Assembly (NCBI RefSeq): GCF_019578655.1
Contig: NC_063262.1
Coordinates: 8,501,582-8,565,581 of the forward strand
DNA from: Ricinus communis
Lineage: Eukaryota; Streptophyta; Magnoliopsida; Malpighiales; Euphorbiaceae
Reading direction: 5' to 3'
DNA length: 64,000 nt
A program made the position numbers and the translations under genes. Positions 36,145-48,999 of the stretch are shown piece after piece (position 1 is the first letter of the stretch; every line of letters begins with the position of its first letter). A model generated the notes under the pieces. That model searched no databases, had not been told where the DNA came from, and saw only the letters and a program-made list of their open reading frames with translations.

Positions 36145-36735
36145 TCTTTATATATATATATTAATTTTTGAAATCTAAAATTTTTTTTGACACGTATGTT
36201 TAATTTTTGACACGTTTACTATTTTTGACACATAGAATTCAAGTTTATATGCAATCTTATAATTTTTTTGTTAATTTATTGATTAATAAATTATATTTCT
36301 AATTAAACACTGAGTCTAATTCTAAGAAATAATATATTAATTATATTTTAATATTATATTAACTAATAAATTATTTCTTAATAAGATAAAGATAGTAATT
36401 CTATTCTAAAAATGACATATTAATTATATTTTAGTATTAAATTAATTTTTTAATTAAATAATAATTTTAATTTTAAAAAATAACATCTTAAATTATATAA
36501 TAATTTTTTAATTCTAACAAATAATGATATTAATTATAGTATTAGGTTATATAATATTAAAATTGATTAATAGATATTTTAAAATAATTTTTATATTATT
36601 ATATTAATAAATTTTAATATTTAATATATTTAAATAGTTAGTTTATTATTATTTTTAAAATATTATAAATCAATAGATATTAAATTTTATTAAATTATAT
36701 TTATCAATTTAATTTTGTAACCAAAATACACTCAC
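36145..36735 (+). repeat. Helitron-like AT-rich repeat, copy 1
   Basis: Starts TCTTTATATATATATATTAA and shares long blocks with the copy at about 58100-58822 (ATTGATTAATAAATTA, ATATTAATTATATTTTA, ACACATAG). The 3' hairpin is missing, so it is 3'-truncated or diverged. Confidence 0.5.
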
Positions 36736-37175
36736 CGTTTGTTTCTAATTTGACCGGAGCTCATTTACTGATCAACTAACAGTGCTGCTTATTTGCAGCA
36801 TTATCTCATTAAACATCAATTAAAATTAGAATCTTTTTGTTTTAGAAAGTGCTACAAGAAATTATTTAATCTCTCTTTTGTTCTTTGTTTTTCTCCGATC
36901 TCATTGGATTAAACACTATCATTTCTTGTCTTATCCTACTAGAACTTCTAAACATAAGCAAGCCATAATCTTTCTTCTCTTCGTCGCAAGATTTCTTCTT
37001 TCCCTTCTAACTTCCATTAAACATGATAAATTTAAGTGGGGTTAGAAAGTTATGTAAAGCTGCAATATATTCGGTTTGTGCAGTTTTGCTGCTGCACAGT
37101 GATTTTCTTTTTTCCTAGCACAAGAGATAATTTTCTCTCATGATTAGCCAGAATATATATATATTCATATGTGTG
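36736..37175. other. 3' flank of the WAT1-related gene
   Basis: Contains the putative 3' UTR of the minus-strand transporter gene; no other gene seen. Confidence 0.4.
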
Positions 37176-40100
37176 TTACACAGGTAATTGTTCCTTAGTA
37201 TCTACAGGGATGACTTGTTTCAACTCTGAGCATTCTTTGTCAACTTGGGTTGTCATGCAAATTTTCTCTTCTTTGCTTTTTCCCCATAGAACACTGTAGA
37301 GACCTGCGACCAGCAAGAGCCCGCCCAAAAGACTGCAACAGAGAAAAAAAAAAAAAACAGATGAGTAAACTAATGAAAATTTACCAAACCAGCCTTTCTT
37401 CATGTAAAACGACTAAAGAAGATGCATAATTATTTATATGAATTTGGTAAAAGACTATAGCTATTAAGTACCTTCCTAAACTAATGATCTCGCATAGGAG
37501 AATCGCAGAACAGAACACTGTAAAAATCAGATTTAATGGCGTGGACATGGCCAAGAATACTGGTCCTTTCTCCTCTATAATCCACGCTTGTATGTAGAAT
37601 GTAACGCCTGTGACCATAATTCCCTGTCACCAAAAGAAGCAAGCACTCAGATTATTAGACTATCGCAAACAGATTACGGCCTGTTTATAATTCAACTAGT
37701 TTATCAGTCTACTAATATTAATTTGGAGCAGTAATTATCTCTTCACTGATTTTGGCTGTAATTTCACTTTTATCCCTCTTCTGTAAAACTTGAATGAAAC
37801 CCCTTTTTCCCTTTTTTTCTTTTTATAATGCTATTGTAAAAAAATAATATATCTTCTAAAACCTAATTTATTGCTCTAATTAACATTTTTGTCCATAAGT
37901 TTATAGGTCTTAAAATGTTAACAAATATGAAATTAAAATAAAATTTTACTTAAAATTTGAGAGACTAATAAGTATGGAATAAATATTATCATGAGAATTA
38001 CAACGCATTTTATTTTCAAAAGTTATTGACAATTTCATCCGATGAGTTTTGAAATAATAGAGATGGAAATATAATTAAAGTAAAAACTCAAGAGGGCAAA
38101 ATAGTAACTTGCTAATATTTTTCATGTTTGCGTATAAGCAGTACAAAAGAAGTACATATACCACCAACACCTACAGTGGGTAGCTTGATGGTTGAATGAC
38201 TTCACCAAGCAATTCAAGGATCTAACTTGAATCTTAGGGAGACTATTATTTTAAGAGCATTCAGGTCACAATTTAGTTAGATTTTCATATCTGGTTTCGA
38301 AGTTGGTGCTCTATTATAGGATTTAGCTTCGTTTCAAGTTAATTATAGATTTCCAATGGCTAAATTTAGTAGAAATTGCTAACACTAATTGTCTTTCATT
38401 TTTTTCTTTTTTTATGACAAAAAATAAAGAAGTATACATAGAAGCAGATGAAAGAGAGCTTACACAGTAAAGCACGGCCAGAAGTTTGACGTTCCAACCA
38501 AGCATCCATTCATGAGGATCTCTTACTAAAGCAATGGCAATGACGAATGACTGAACTGAGCTCAGAAAGCACTGCAGAGTAGTAAAGAGAAGCTTTGATG
38601 GGTAGCTTTTCAAAACTTTTACCTGCTTCGAGCAAATAATGAAAACAACGAAATAATGTTAATGTTATCCTTCATTAATATCTATAAAATAATTTATTTA
38701 ATTTAAAAAATATATAAAAAATAAAAATAATAAATTTGAAAAATATATTTTTGTCTCATGAAATATATTCACTAGAATTTATTTAGAAATTTTACATATT
38801 TAATTACAATTTAATTTAATTGTATAAAATATTAAATTAATTTTCACTACTTTTAAAATATATAAATTTTATTAATTTTTCAGATTTTAACTAAACATTA
38901 TATAAATAAATTATCGCATTTTTATCAAATCAACAAATCTCATATGAATAAGATAGTTCATACAACTATTAATTTTAACTTGGTTTAATTGTCAAATAAA
39001 TTTTAATTTTCAGCTTTTAGCACTGTTGATTTTAATTTCAACTTCACTCTGAAGTTGTCGGTCAAATTTTAAATGATAATTTTATTAGAGATTAAAAATA
39101 TTAAAGTAAATTATTAAAATTAGGAAAACAGTTGCTGTTAAATTAAGAAATAAATGTAAAATATATAATTTATTTGATAAACAGTTGGTTCCTATATATC
39201 TAAAAGATGATTTTTGCAAGAGAGAATGAAAATGAGCCACAGAAATAAAGCATGTGGTCATTAAAGAATTACCTGCAACACAAGCCACAAGCCCCAACAG
39301 GTGTTAGACATGAGCATGAGAAAGCAACCCTTTACCCAGGTTTTCCCAGAAGAAACGTGACCTTGAAATCCTTGGCTGTCATGGGTTCCAAAAAGGTGAT
39401 GGTGGCACACTTGTCTGAAATGGGGACCCTTGAAAAATGCCAGCGTTGCTGCCCCACCCATGCATGCTACTATTCCTATAAGCTTTGCTATCCCTGATGA
39501 TGTCCTCAGCTTCAACACTTCCATCCTGTATAATATATTCACAAATCACCAATTAAAACAATGTAAATATATAGCTATCGAGCCTGTAACATCTAACAAT
39601 TGACTGTCTTTTAGCGAAGAGAATTGTCTTCTCATATTTAGTCCATAGCTAACTTTTATTTAGTCCATATACCAATTTAGCAAATAATTTATACATATTT
39701 ATTATTTTTAATATTAAATTATAAAAATATTTATACACCAAATATGTTATTTAATAGACACATCCAGGAGAACATTCTAATTTGTTATTTAATCTTTCCA
39801 AGTATGTTATTGTATTTGGCTAAATCTATCCCTCCTGATGCTAGACTTTTTCATCTCCATTGCTTTGGATGTTAAAGAGCTTGAGGAGAAAAATAGATAT
39901 CCTAGAAAACTAAATGTATGTCCTATAAAGGGAGAGAGATGATGCTGACATTAATTTACCATAATTTACAAATCACTTACATGTATATTTACACATCATA
40001 TACGAGTTACCGAGTCAGGGTATAGATGAATAGAAAAATGAATGATAAGTGAAAATCATGAATCAAGAATAAGAATAAAGGATTAAGTCATTTCTTTCTT

Positions 40101-43100
40101 CACTTTCGTCGTGATTTTATGTTTTTTTTTAATAGGCCAACGATATTAATAAAGTAAAAAAATATTAATATTTAGAGTCAAAGAGAATAGTATTTAATTC
40201 TGACCGAGATTTTAATTTGATTATAATTGCAATTAATAAACCAAATTGGGTCATTTAAGTAAAAATTTAAAAGATTGTCAAATTTATAAAAATAAATAAA
40301 TAAATAAATGTTAAAATCATTAGGCCTTATTTTATTTAAGAATTGGTGAGGTGCCATAGCTTGGAAAAATCACATTCCTCTCTTAGAGTGTTTTCACTGT
40401 TGGGGGACTTTGGAAGGGGAGAAATGATTCTATGTTTTACTGGAAGAAGTTTACCCCTACTAAGATTGCTAATAGTAGTTGGGCTTGGCTGAGGAAATCC
40501 TTGCTGCCTGCAGTACGAATTCCACCCCCATTTTGCTTAGATGTGCACCCTTTCCCCTGATCTGGTTTCTTTCTAAGAATAATCCTTTTTCTGTTTAAAA
40601 CATTTTCCATTTTCAACAAAAAGAGAAGAAAAAGAACGTGTAGAAACAATACATTTATTGGGTAGGGACACTGGAAGTCATTGTGTAAATCTATCATTGT
40701 AGTTTTTCTATCCACATGCATCTTTTCTTGGAATGAACGAGAAAGATAGAGGTTTTTGCTGGCCTATCAATTTAACATTAGATTTTCAATTAAGACCACA
40801 TGTTAAAGGATTGATATTTAGTTTGCCAAGCTCACTGCAGTTGGTTCAGTAACTTCGTATCTTGTACAATTATAAATCTAGGCCTTCTTGTACGGTGTTT
40901 TCTTTCTTGAAGACATTGGAATTTATTTCATGTTTCAAATTAATATGCATTTTTCTTTTGTATTGATTTACTATTTTAAGTTTTTAATTGACATTATGTA
41001 GAATAAATAAATTTAATGTTTCTTTTATACTTGAATTATATTTTCTGAAAAATAAGACCGTTACCTTATACGAAGAAATTCTATTATTAAACTATTCATC
41101 CAATGATGCCAATATCAGATCATGAATACCTTTCATACATTTAGATTTGATGGAGGATTAACTTGGTTGATTTGGTTCTATAAATTAAATGTACCTCAAT
41201 TTGTTCATCTTGGCCAAATCATTTTTTTATGTACATTGCTTTGATTACTTTTTTGTTAGATTCTATATTCTTAATATACTCAGTCTATTACGTTATTTAC
41301 AAATATATTTAATAAAAATGCGCCCATCGATTAATAATTTCATACCATTTAAAATAAATAATTTTAAGTATTTATTTGATATTAATTATTTTAGATAATA
41401 TGATAATTGAAGTGGATACTATAATCAATAGAGTTTACATATGTTTGCTATAAGATATATGTTTCTATGTAATGTATGTTACCTGTTCAATTATCGGATG
41501 TCCCGACTAAGGATATTTTCAGATACCCGACCTGACCAAATTCTAATAGAATGAGTTCGGGTAATAATAAATGGATTTAGAACAAATTCTCATTTAATTA
41601 TCTGAATATTTATATAAACGGATAGGGTACCGCTATCTATTTAAATATTTATAAATATATTTAATATTATTTAACTTACACGAAAGTTTGATCAGATTCA
41701 TATAATATGCATGTATTTCTATTCGATTTTAGACAGACTTCAGATAATAAAAATAATTTTTTAAACTGGATTTAGAATACATTCAGATAGATATATATTT
41801 TAATTAAATTCGAACTCGGAAATCCTTAAATAGACAGATTCGATAAATGTTACCATTTCTAGTCCTGACATTCTATATTTCAAGTAGATCTTTTAGTCAG
41901 GCGGTCAATTCGTGGGCAAGATTCAGATAATTATCCGAGTAGCAATTTGGCTCCACATGTATTATTTGTTGCATAGGAAGTAACAATCCAGCGGTTTCTA
42001 AAAATTCATTACTTACTACTATTGTCTTTAGAGATCTTTTTGAACTTTACTCATAAACGAAATTAAACTTGGAATTAAATCTTCATATATTATTTTCAAG
42101 TTAGGCTATATTTGTATAATCTTGATTATTAAATTTAGAATTAATATTTAAAATTTGTTAGTCAATTAAATTTAATTTTTTAGTAAAATTTTCAATTATT
42201 GAACTTAAAAATTATAAATAAAATTACAAATAGAAATATGTCATGTTTCAAATTGTACATTGAGAGATGTGGAATTATTAAACTTTCTCCACTAGGTTAT
42301 TTATAAAAGATCAATCAAGAAATTTGGAGGTTGAGTTATTTATTTATTTATTTAAATTTAATATGTAAATTTCCACACAAAATTTCATTATTGGATTCTG
42401 CAGCAAACACATAGTTCTTTTTTATTTTTATGTAACCTTTAATTTAATTATTTATAATGTTAACTTTGACCACAAAATTTTGATAATATTCAACCTAAAA
42501 GGGTCAGGCTTCTAAAATTACTAAAATTTATTGCAATGCACTTAGGCTCCTACCAATCCCTAAGATAAAGAGAATCTGTATTTATGAATATATGATATCT
42601 TTTCCAGATTACCTTCCTATATATAACCATATCATGTGCTGGATGATTAATTTTAAGATTCTGTGCTTTCCTAAGATTAGCATGTTAATCCACTTTAGTG
42701 ATTTGTACTAATTCATTAGCTATTCCTTAATTAAAGTAATAATGTAGATCACTAAGACCATAAATTAATATATTATAAGAATCAATATTTTTATATTATT
42801 TGTGTATCACATCAACTGTTAAATAAAATATGCGTCGATTTTTTTTATGTCTAAATATAAAATAATTAAATATGTATTTGTATAAAATATTTTTATTATG
42901 CAAATCAATTATTTCAGTTAAACCATTCTTTTTAATTATTATAGTTAAAATGTTTCACATTTTTTTGAGTTATAAATAATGAGAGAAAAATTTGAGCTTG
43001 AAATTTTACTGAAGTTGAAATATAAATATATCAAATAAAATCTGTTAATAAATATGATAAGAATCAATGTTTTATACTATGTTTGGATCTCACTATTAGT

Positions 43101-44140
43101 AGAAAGGGGTTAACAGAAACTAAAAGATTCTATATTAATTGTATATTAAAGAAATAAAAGCTTTATACTTTTGGTCTCAACAATTATAAAATAGCTTAAA
43201 TTTTGGTTCTCAAATAGTGTTCTCTCCTATTAATAATCACAGTTATGTGTGCCCTCATCCTCCCCGTGCAGCAAGCAACTACAAGAACTTTATATTTCTG
43301 TGCCTAATCTGGACACCTGAAAAAGCTATCTGTTTGTCACTCTTCACGAAGCGCACAACCAGACAAACTCAGTGTAGCTTGGATTAGTCGCAGTAAAGAT
43401 GATGGTGGTAAGTACTTTTAAGTAATGTTCCTCTTCATCCAATCATCAAAAAGGTTCGTGTTTCTCTTTTTTGTATAATAAGAAAAAGAAAAAAAAAGGA
43501 TCGAAAATCTAAAGGTTTACCTGAGAAGAAGGGCCAAGAAGAAAGTAATGACAGGAAGGCAGTTGGTAGTTGCAGCAGCCAAAGTTGCAGATGTGTACAC
43601 CAGAGCCAATCCATAGATGTCCAAACTTAAAGTAACCCTGGAATTAAGAAAGAAACTATCCCCATATTACTTGCCAAAAAAAAAAAGAAAAAAAAAAGCA
43701 GTGATTTCTTTCACATACTGATCTGAAAGGTCCAAAAATGTACAGGTAAATAATTTTTGTCAATGATGAGTTCTAAAAATGGAAGAAATCTAATTGCACG
43801 CAACCATACATACCCACATAAAGAGAGCATGAAAAGCTTGCAGAAGGTAACGAATGACATAGGAGGAGCTTTTTTCCTGCAGTGGAGATGTAAGATACGT
43901 TTATCAATGGGGATCAATCAAGAAAAGGAAAATACAAGAAAACTAATTGAGGATTGATAATATTTACCGTTCCAAGAACAGGGCGAGAGGGGCCAAGAAA
44001 ATAGTTGCAGCAGCTTGTCTATAGAAAACGAAGACAAAATTGTTCATACCACCATTGAAAGCAGCCTTGGAGATCAAGAACATACCAGCATAAATTGACT
44101 GTACTAAAAGCACTGCTAAATAAGCCTTTTTTTCACCCAT
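37176..44140 (-). CDS. WAT1-related EamA-type transporter (7 exons)
   Basis: Exons 5' to 3': 44140-43968, 43876-43814, 43637-43521, 39525-39273, 38622-38464, 37623-37472, 37332-37176. Introns are GT-AG, phases close, and the product is 357 aa, the usual length. Successive hydrophobic segments fit two EamA repeats with ten predicted helices. Family motifs: GMFLISKAAF and FVFVFYRQAAA near the start, TSATLAAATTNCLPVITF in the third exon, and the C-terminal LGSLLGGLLLVAGLYSVLWGK. WAT1-type proteins of plants move auxin or amino acids across tonoplast or plasma membrane; the substrate of this one is unknown. Intron 3 is 4.0 kb (39526-43520) and intron 5 (37624-38463) contains a SINE-like stretch. 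The start codon ATG at 44140 is followed by MGEKKAYLA, typical of the family. Confidence 0.92.
38163..38300 (+). repeat. tRNA-derived SINE-like sequence in the WAT1-related gene intron
   Basis: A TAGCTTGATGG box-A-like motif at about 38169 is followed about 50 bases later by a degenerate box-B-like TCTAACTTGAATCTT. The arrangement suggests a diverged tRNA-derived SINE. No poly-A tail or target duplication was resolved. Confidence 0.4.
40130..40300 (+). repeat. Dispersed repeat copy matching 46240-46460 in reverse
   Basis: The sequence around GACCGAGATTTTAATTTGATTATAATTGC and the following ACCAAATTGG...ATTTAAGTAAAAATT aligns with the reverse complement of 46300-46440. It lies in the 4.0-kb intron 3 of the WAT1-related gene. 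Confidence 0.5.
41480..41880. repeat. Unclassified dispersed repeat in intron 3
   Basis: An internally repetitive stretch with recurring GGAT-, CAGATA- and ACCCGA-type strings, typical of transposon sub-terminal sequence. No open frame or clean ends. The assignment is only by texture. Confidence 0.25.
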
Positions 44141-44555
44141 TACAAAATGAATCGCAAGAAATAAGAAACCCTTTTCAACCCTTTATTCTGTAGCTCAAGA
44201 ACTATATTTATATGAATCTCAACAATTAATGGAGGAACAAGAAATCAACAATGGGGTGTGTAATAAACTGACACACATGAGTGAGGTTTATATAAGTTGA
44301 GCAAGAAAGGGCAATAAAGAAAATGTGCATAAAAAGAAATACTACTGAAGCCTCTTTTCTATGGGGACGTGTGTGGCTAAAGAGAGTATAGCCTACTTTA
44401 AGATGAGGACCACCTAATGCTAATGGTGGTGTCTCTATCAGAACCAAAACAATTTCCTTTTTTCCTTTTTATTTTCTTTTAATGTGAAAATGCCACATTG
44501 TCATATGGGTATTTAACCGATTCGATCCCTAACATGAACAATCCGAATATGCACC

Positions 44556-45235
44556 TGGTTGGTTGGCTGATCACTGTAACTAATAATTGGTGGTTGATAG
44601 TTGATAACTGATGACTAATAGCTGGTAGTTGATAGTTGATAAATTAAATCGTTTAATAAAATTTTATTAACGGTTGCTATTAATATATTAAATGACCATT
44701 GAAGGTATAATTTATTGTTAAATGTATTTATTTTATTATATTATATTCGATGATATAAATTAATAAAAATAACATAATAATTAAAATAATATAGTTAATT
44801 TTTTTAATTCAATTTTATTTAATATTAAAAAATTTATAAAAGTTATTTTAAAGATAAAAACTTAAATTTAAATTCTACTAATAAAAATTTCTAATTTCAA
44901 AAACCATAATTATAAATATTATAATTATTTAACTATTAAAAATAATTTTAAAATAATAATTATTTATTATAAAATATAAAAATATTATTATATATGATCA
45001 ACTTACAGTAAATTATTATTAATAAATTTTAATAAGAATAATAGTATCCAAATAAATAAAAAAATCAAATCAATTATCAGCTAATAAGAAAAAATTCTAA
45101 AATAAAGCCGATACAATCAGCAGCTGATTGAAACTAAATCAGCTATCAGTTGCTGTTTTTTAAGTCTTTATCAAATGCTTTTAATATAGTTGTTTAGTGA
45201 GAACAACTATCAACATCAAATACCTTCTAAAGAAA
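44556..45235. repeat. hAT-like non-autonomous element with sub-terminal TTGATAGTTGATA repeats
   Basis: The left end has clustered GGTTGATAGTTGATAACTGATGACTAATAGCTGG motifs; the right end read in reverse has CAGCAACTGATAGCTGATTTAG and GATGTTGATAGTTG. Such repeated short sub-terminal motifs are characteristic of hAT ends. The target duplication is not established. Confidence 0.35.
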
Positions 45236-45957
45236 AAAAAAAAGAAATTGAATAAAACTTTATGAGCCTTTATGAGTTATATTATGGTCAGAGCATGGAT
45301 TTATTCAGTTTAGTTATTTTAGACATCACTGTTTAGTTCTGATTTATTTAAAGTAAGATACTAGAATTGTACCAGACCGAAATTAAAAGGCAAATGGAGT
45401 GTATTCCTTGAAATGTCTTAGCTCAAATCTCCTAATAAACAGCAAAAAGAAACACATAAAAGAAGTGCAATATTAATGATTGGATTTTCGAATGAATGAA
45501 AAATATTCAGTTCGCAATGTATGACTGTGAGTGATTGGGTATGAATTATAGTTGCGGTACTGGAAAGTCAAAAGAAAACATTAGGATTAGATAATTTTAG
45601 TTCAATTATTTTTCATATAAAATCAATTTTACAATTCGATCTTATATCAATAAAAAACAATTCTATTTTGGTACAATTATTATACAATATCACTAAAAAA
45701 TTAGTATTATTATTATTATAGTAAAATTATTTTAAATCGGTTCAATTTGATTCTAAAAGTATTTAGTTATTTAATATTTTATAGTTTGAACGAAAATTAC
45801 AGTGCTCACTTTCTGAAAGTAAATAAATAATTAATTAAAATTATGAAATGTGAATTTGATTTTATATTGTATAGAAAATTTCACTTAATTTGACATGAAC
45901 AAAATATATTTCTAGATTCTTCTAATTGTAAGCACGCTTGACCCTTATAGAAGCTTA
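45236..45957. other. AT-rich intergenic sequence
   Basis: Nothing recognised. Confidence 0.4.
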
Positions 45958-46293
45958 ATGGGATAATTATAAAATAGTTACTTAATTTTACACTAAATTT
46001 CATTTTGATTATATATCTTTAAGTTGGATAACATATTAGTTATTTATTTAAAATTTAATAATTTAATTCGCCAGATTATGATATGTCTAAAGCATCCAAT
46101 GTTAGACTAACATATGTTTTAAGAAATTAATAAATCACTATCGTAGACATCAAACCATTTAACTAAACTATTAACTTAATCCAAAATTAAACCCAACTTT
46201 AGACTTCAGAGATCCTCTAAGTTTTCATAATAAATCTTGGCTATTGGTTTTTTCAGCCTAAAAACATTAGAAGTCCAATGATTTGTCTTTTTT

Positions 46294-46590
46294 TATGTAA
46301 ATTTGGTCTATTCTTTTAATTTTTATTTAAATGGTTCGATTTGGCTAATTGAATGTAATTATAACCAAATTAAAATCTCGGTAAAAAATTGGATACTACT
46401 CTCTTAACTTTAGATACTAACCTTTTTTTACTTTACCAATATTGTTTGCCTTTTAAAAAGAATACATAAAATCATGACAGAAGTATAAAAAAAACTGATT
46501 TCACTCTTCATTCCTCTTCTTGATCAATAATTTTCACTCGTCATTCACTTTGTTGTTCATCTATAACTTGATTTTGGTAACTCATGTATG

Positions 46591-46637
<47 letters not shown>

Positions 46638-46778
46638 GCAATGACGTGTAAGTTTTTTGATAATAAATAATGATAAGTCATTTGCCACATCACCTTATTT
46701 TGACCGAAATTTTAATTTAGCTATAATTACAAACCATTTAAGTAAAAATTAAAAAGATGGACCAAATTTATAATTGGA
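46294..46778. repeat. MITE with about 85-bp inverted repeats
   Basis: The left arm contains TTTAATTTTTATTTAAATGG and AACCAAATTAAAATCTCGGT. The right arm contains GACCGAAATTTTAATTTAGC and ACCATTTAAGTAAAAATTAAA. A related single arm occurs at 40130-40300, so the family is dispersed. Confidence 0.55.
46596..46630. repeat. (TA)n microsatellite
   Basis: An uninterrupted TA run of about 35 bases within the MITE at 46294-46778. Confidence 0.95.
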
Positions 46779-46921
46779 TGTAAAGATTTGGATTTATAAT
46801 GTCATTTATCTTTCTTTTTATTTGTTGTTACAATAACGTTCTCTTTTTTCAGCTTAATTAACCCATATGAATTATCTTTTTTTTTTTTACTTATTTTTAT
46901 CAAGATAATATTTTTAAGTAA

Positions 46922-46946
46922 AATAATAATAATAATAATAATAAAT
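46922..46946. repeat. (AAT)n microsatellite
   Basis: About eight AAT/TAA units. Confidence 0.9.
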
Positions 46947-47505
46947 AAGAAAGAAAGAAAGTGAAAAATAAAAAAGAAAAAAGCGTCCAACCACTAAATT
47001 AGTAATATTTTTGTACTTATATTTAAGCTATTATTTTTTTTTTAATTTCTTACACGTTCACATATCTATTTGAGGATATGCAATCAGTTTCTATTTGGTG
47101 CAAAAACTTCATTATCAAACGAATGTTTAATCATCAAATTAATTAAATCTAAATATTTAAATGCAAAATAATGAGTATATAGAACTTACAATATATGAAT
47201 GCATTTTCTCTTAGTTGTTTAAGACGCCAGTCCATTAAAACCGATCTTTTGAGAATTGGGATTCAATGGTTTACTTCAAAGCTTCAAATTAAGAATTTAA
47301 TGTTATATCATTAAAGATTCTATATTGTAGTTTAAGAGATTTAAAGATTTATTTTTTATGAATAAATTACAAGATTTTAGACGAATGACTTATTTATTAT
47401 TCAACTTAAAGTTGAATGATTATAATGAAACGAAAAATAGTTATGTAACTAAAACGAAACTTAATATGAGTTAAGCCACCATTGATTTTGATTATCCCAA
47501 ACTTT

Positions 47506-48640
47506 AAATTTTAAATACAAGAATACTTTTATTTTTTAAAAAACAAATTTGATTCACCTTATCTTTTAATTCTTATTCAATTCTTATTTTTTATTTTAAG
47601 TTCGCTTTTACCTTATAAGTGTTAAAGACATTATAAGTGTTAAATATTGCCATGTTTGCTAAAATTTGAAGTCAATTAAGACAATAAAACCCACGTGTGG
47701 AATTTGTGTGGTAAAAATTTCCCTCAATCCAGGAGAGGCTCTACTTGATAGCAACTGGCAGGGAGAAGAGATGCCCGTTAGGAGCGCTAACAAGATATTG
47801 GTATATACCAGTATAATTTTTCTTATTTTCTTTTTCCTTTGTGGGTGTCATTTTTCCGACAAAAGATACCAGTATTTGAATCATAAACTTTAACAAACAG
47901 AAAAGTTAGAAGCAGCAAGATTTTCCTATATTAACCCAATTGCTTAGGAAAGTACTTGTATGCATTTGAGGAAGAAGACAAGGAGGCTTGTGTACTTAGA
48001 AACTACATTAGCAATCTATTAGACTTGCAAATCCAATTACTTCAGTTCCTATTTCCGGTTCCTTAGTTAGCAACTGTTTGAAATTGTCTGTCATTTTCAT
48101 GTACCTATTTATCATTGTATCATCACTTTTAAGAGAAGAGAAATAGATATAAAATTTTATTAGTCTTTAATTAATTGAGTTTATTTCTTTAATAATTAGG
48201 AATTTTAGTAATAAAATATAATTCTAATATTCCGTAAAAGGTTACATAAAATGTAAAATTCTTTGTACATATGTAAGGATACTTTATTCACTGGCGTCAA
48301 TTAGATGGTTTGTGGACTAATCCTCTTGATAATACAGTATATTTGGGTCAATTATAATTTAATTCAAAATTAGTTTTATAAAAAATATATTAGTACTTTA
48401 ATTTCTGTTTATATATATACTAACCAATTAAAATATTAATTAAAATTAAGAAAAAGAAAATAAGTATCAATAAGTATAATTATCATTTAATATGATATAA
48501 ATATATATATATATTCTACATTTCTACTTAAATTAGAATAATTTAATTAAATATCAAGTACATAATTAGGTGGATTAGAATATATTAGTTTATATTCAAT
48601 TATAGGTGGATGTGTGAGTGAGAGATTTTTGCCGGTACTC
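47506..48640. other. Intergenic with an unexplained frame and a G-box
   Basis: A plus-strand frame at 47666-47893 (75 codons, MKSIKTIKPTCGICVVKISL start, then a hydrophobic segment) has no recognised domain and is probably chance or a remnant exon. A CACGTG G-box at about 47693-47698 is inside it. The rest is AT-rich. Confidence 0.3.
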
Positions 48641-48850
48641 AAAGAAATATGTGATAATGACACTATTTGATGAAAGGAGAATCTCTACACCCCTATAAAT
48701 GAGGGAAGAAAAGCCCCTTTCGGGAACACATGACACTGTTATACATGCAAGTTCGAAGAAAACTGTGAAGTCGCTATTCAAGTAGTAACTACGGAAATAT
48801 ATAGGTAGGCAGCAATTTCATTGTAGAGAGTCTAACCGTCTTCATCTATG
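48641..48850 (+). promoter_or_regulatory. TATA-containing promoter-like stretch, possibly a copia LTR remnant
   Basis: CCCCTATAAATGAGGG at about 48689-48704 is a good TATA box, followed by a GC-richer leader-like stretch. It lies a few hundred bases before the copia gag remnant and could be its 5' LTR. No second LTR was found after 53060, so this is tentative. Confidence 0.35.
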
Positions 48851-48999
48851 TCATAGAGATTTGAATTTGAAAAGTTAAATATGAATTGAGAATTTGTTAA
48901 GCATTTCGATTTGCAAGGAGATTGGTTTAGTCACAGCTCAAATTTATAAATTCTTTTGGTTTATAAGTGTTAACTCAGTCAATTCTAATTGATTTTCAT

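Larger units (their letters stand above)
45958..47505. repeat. Long inverted-repeat element with a nested MITE
   Basis: About 100 bases at 45958-46060 (TTTCATTTTGATTAT...CTTTAAGTTGGATAAC) resemble the reverse complement of about 47370-47505 (CAACTTAAAGTTGAAT...ATTATAATGAAACG). Inside lies a second pair at 46294-46390 and 46700-46775. No transposase is visible. Confidence 0.35.
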
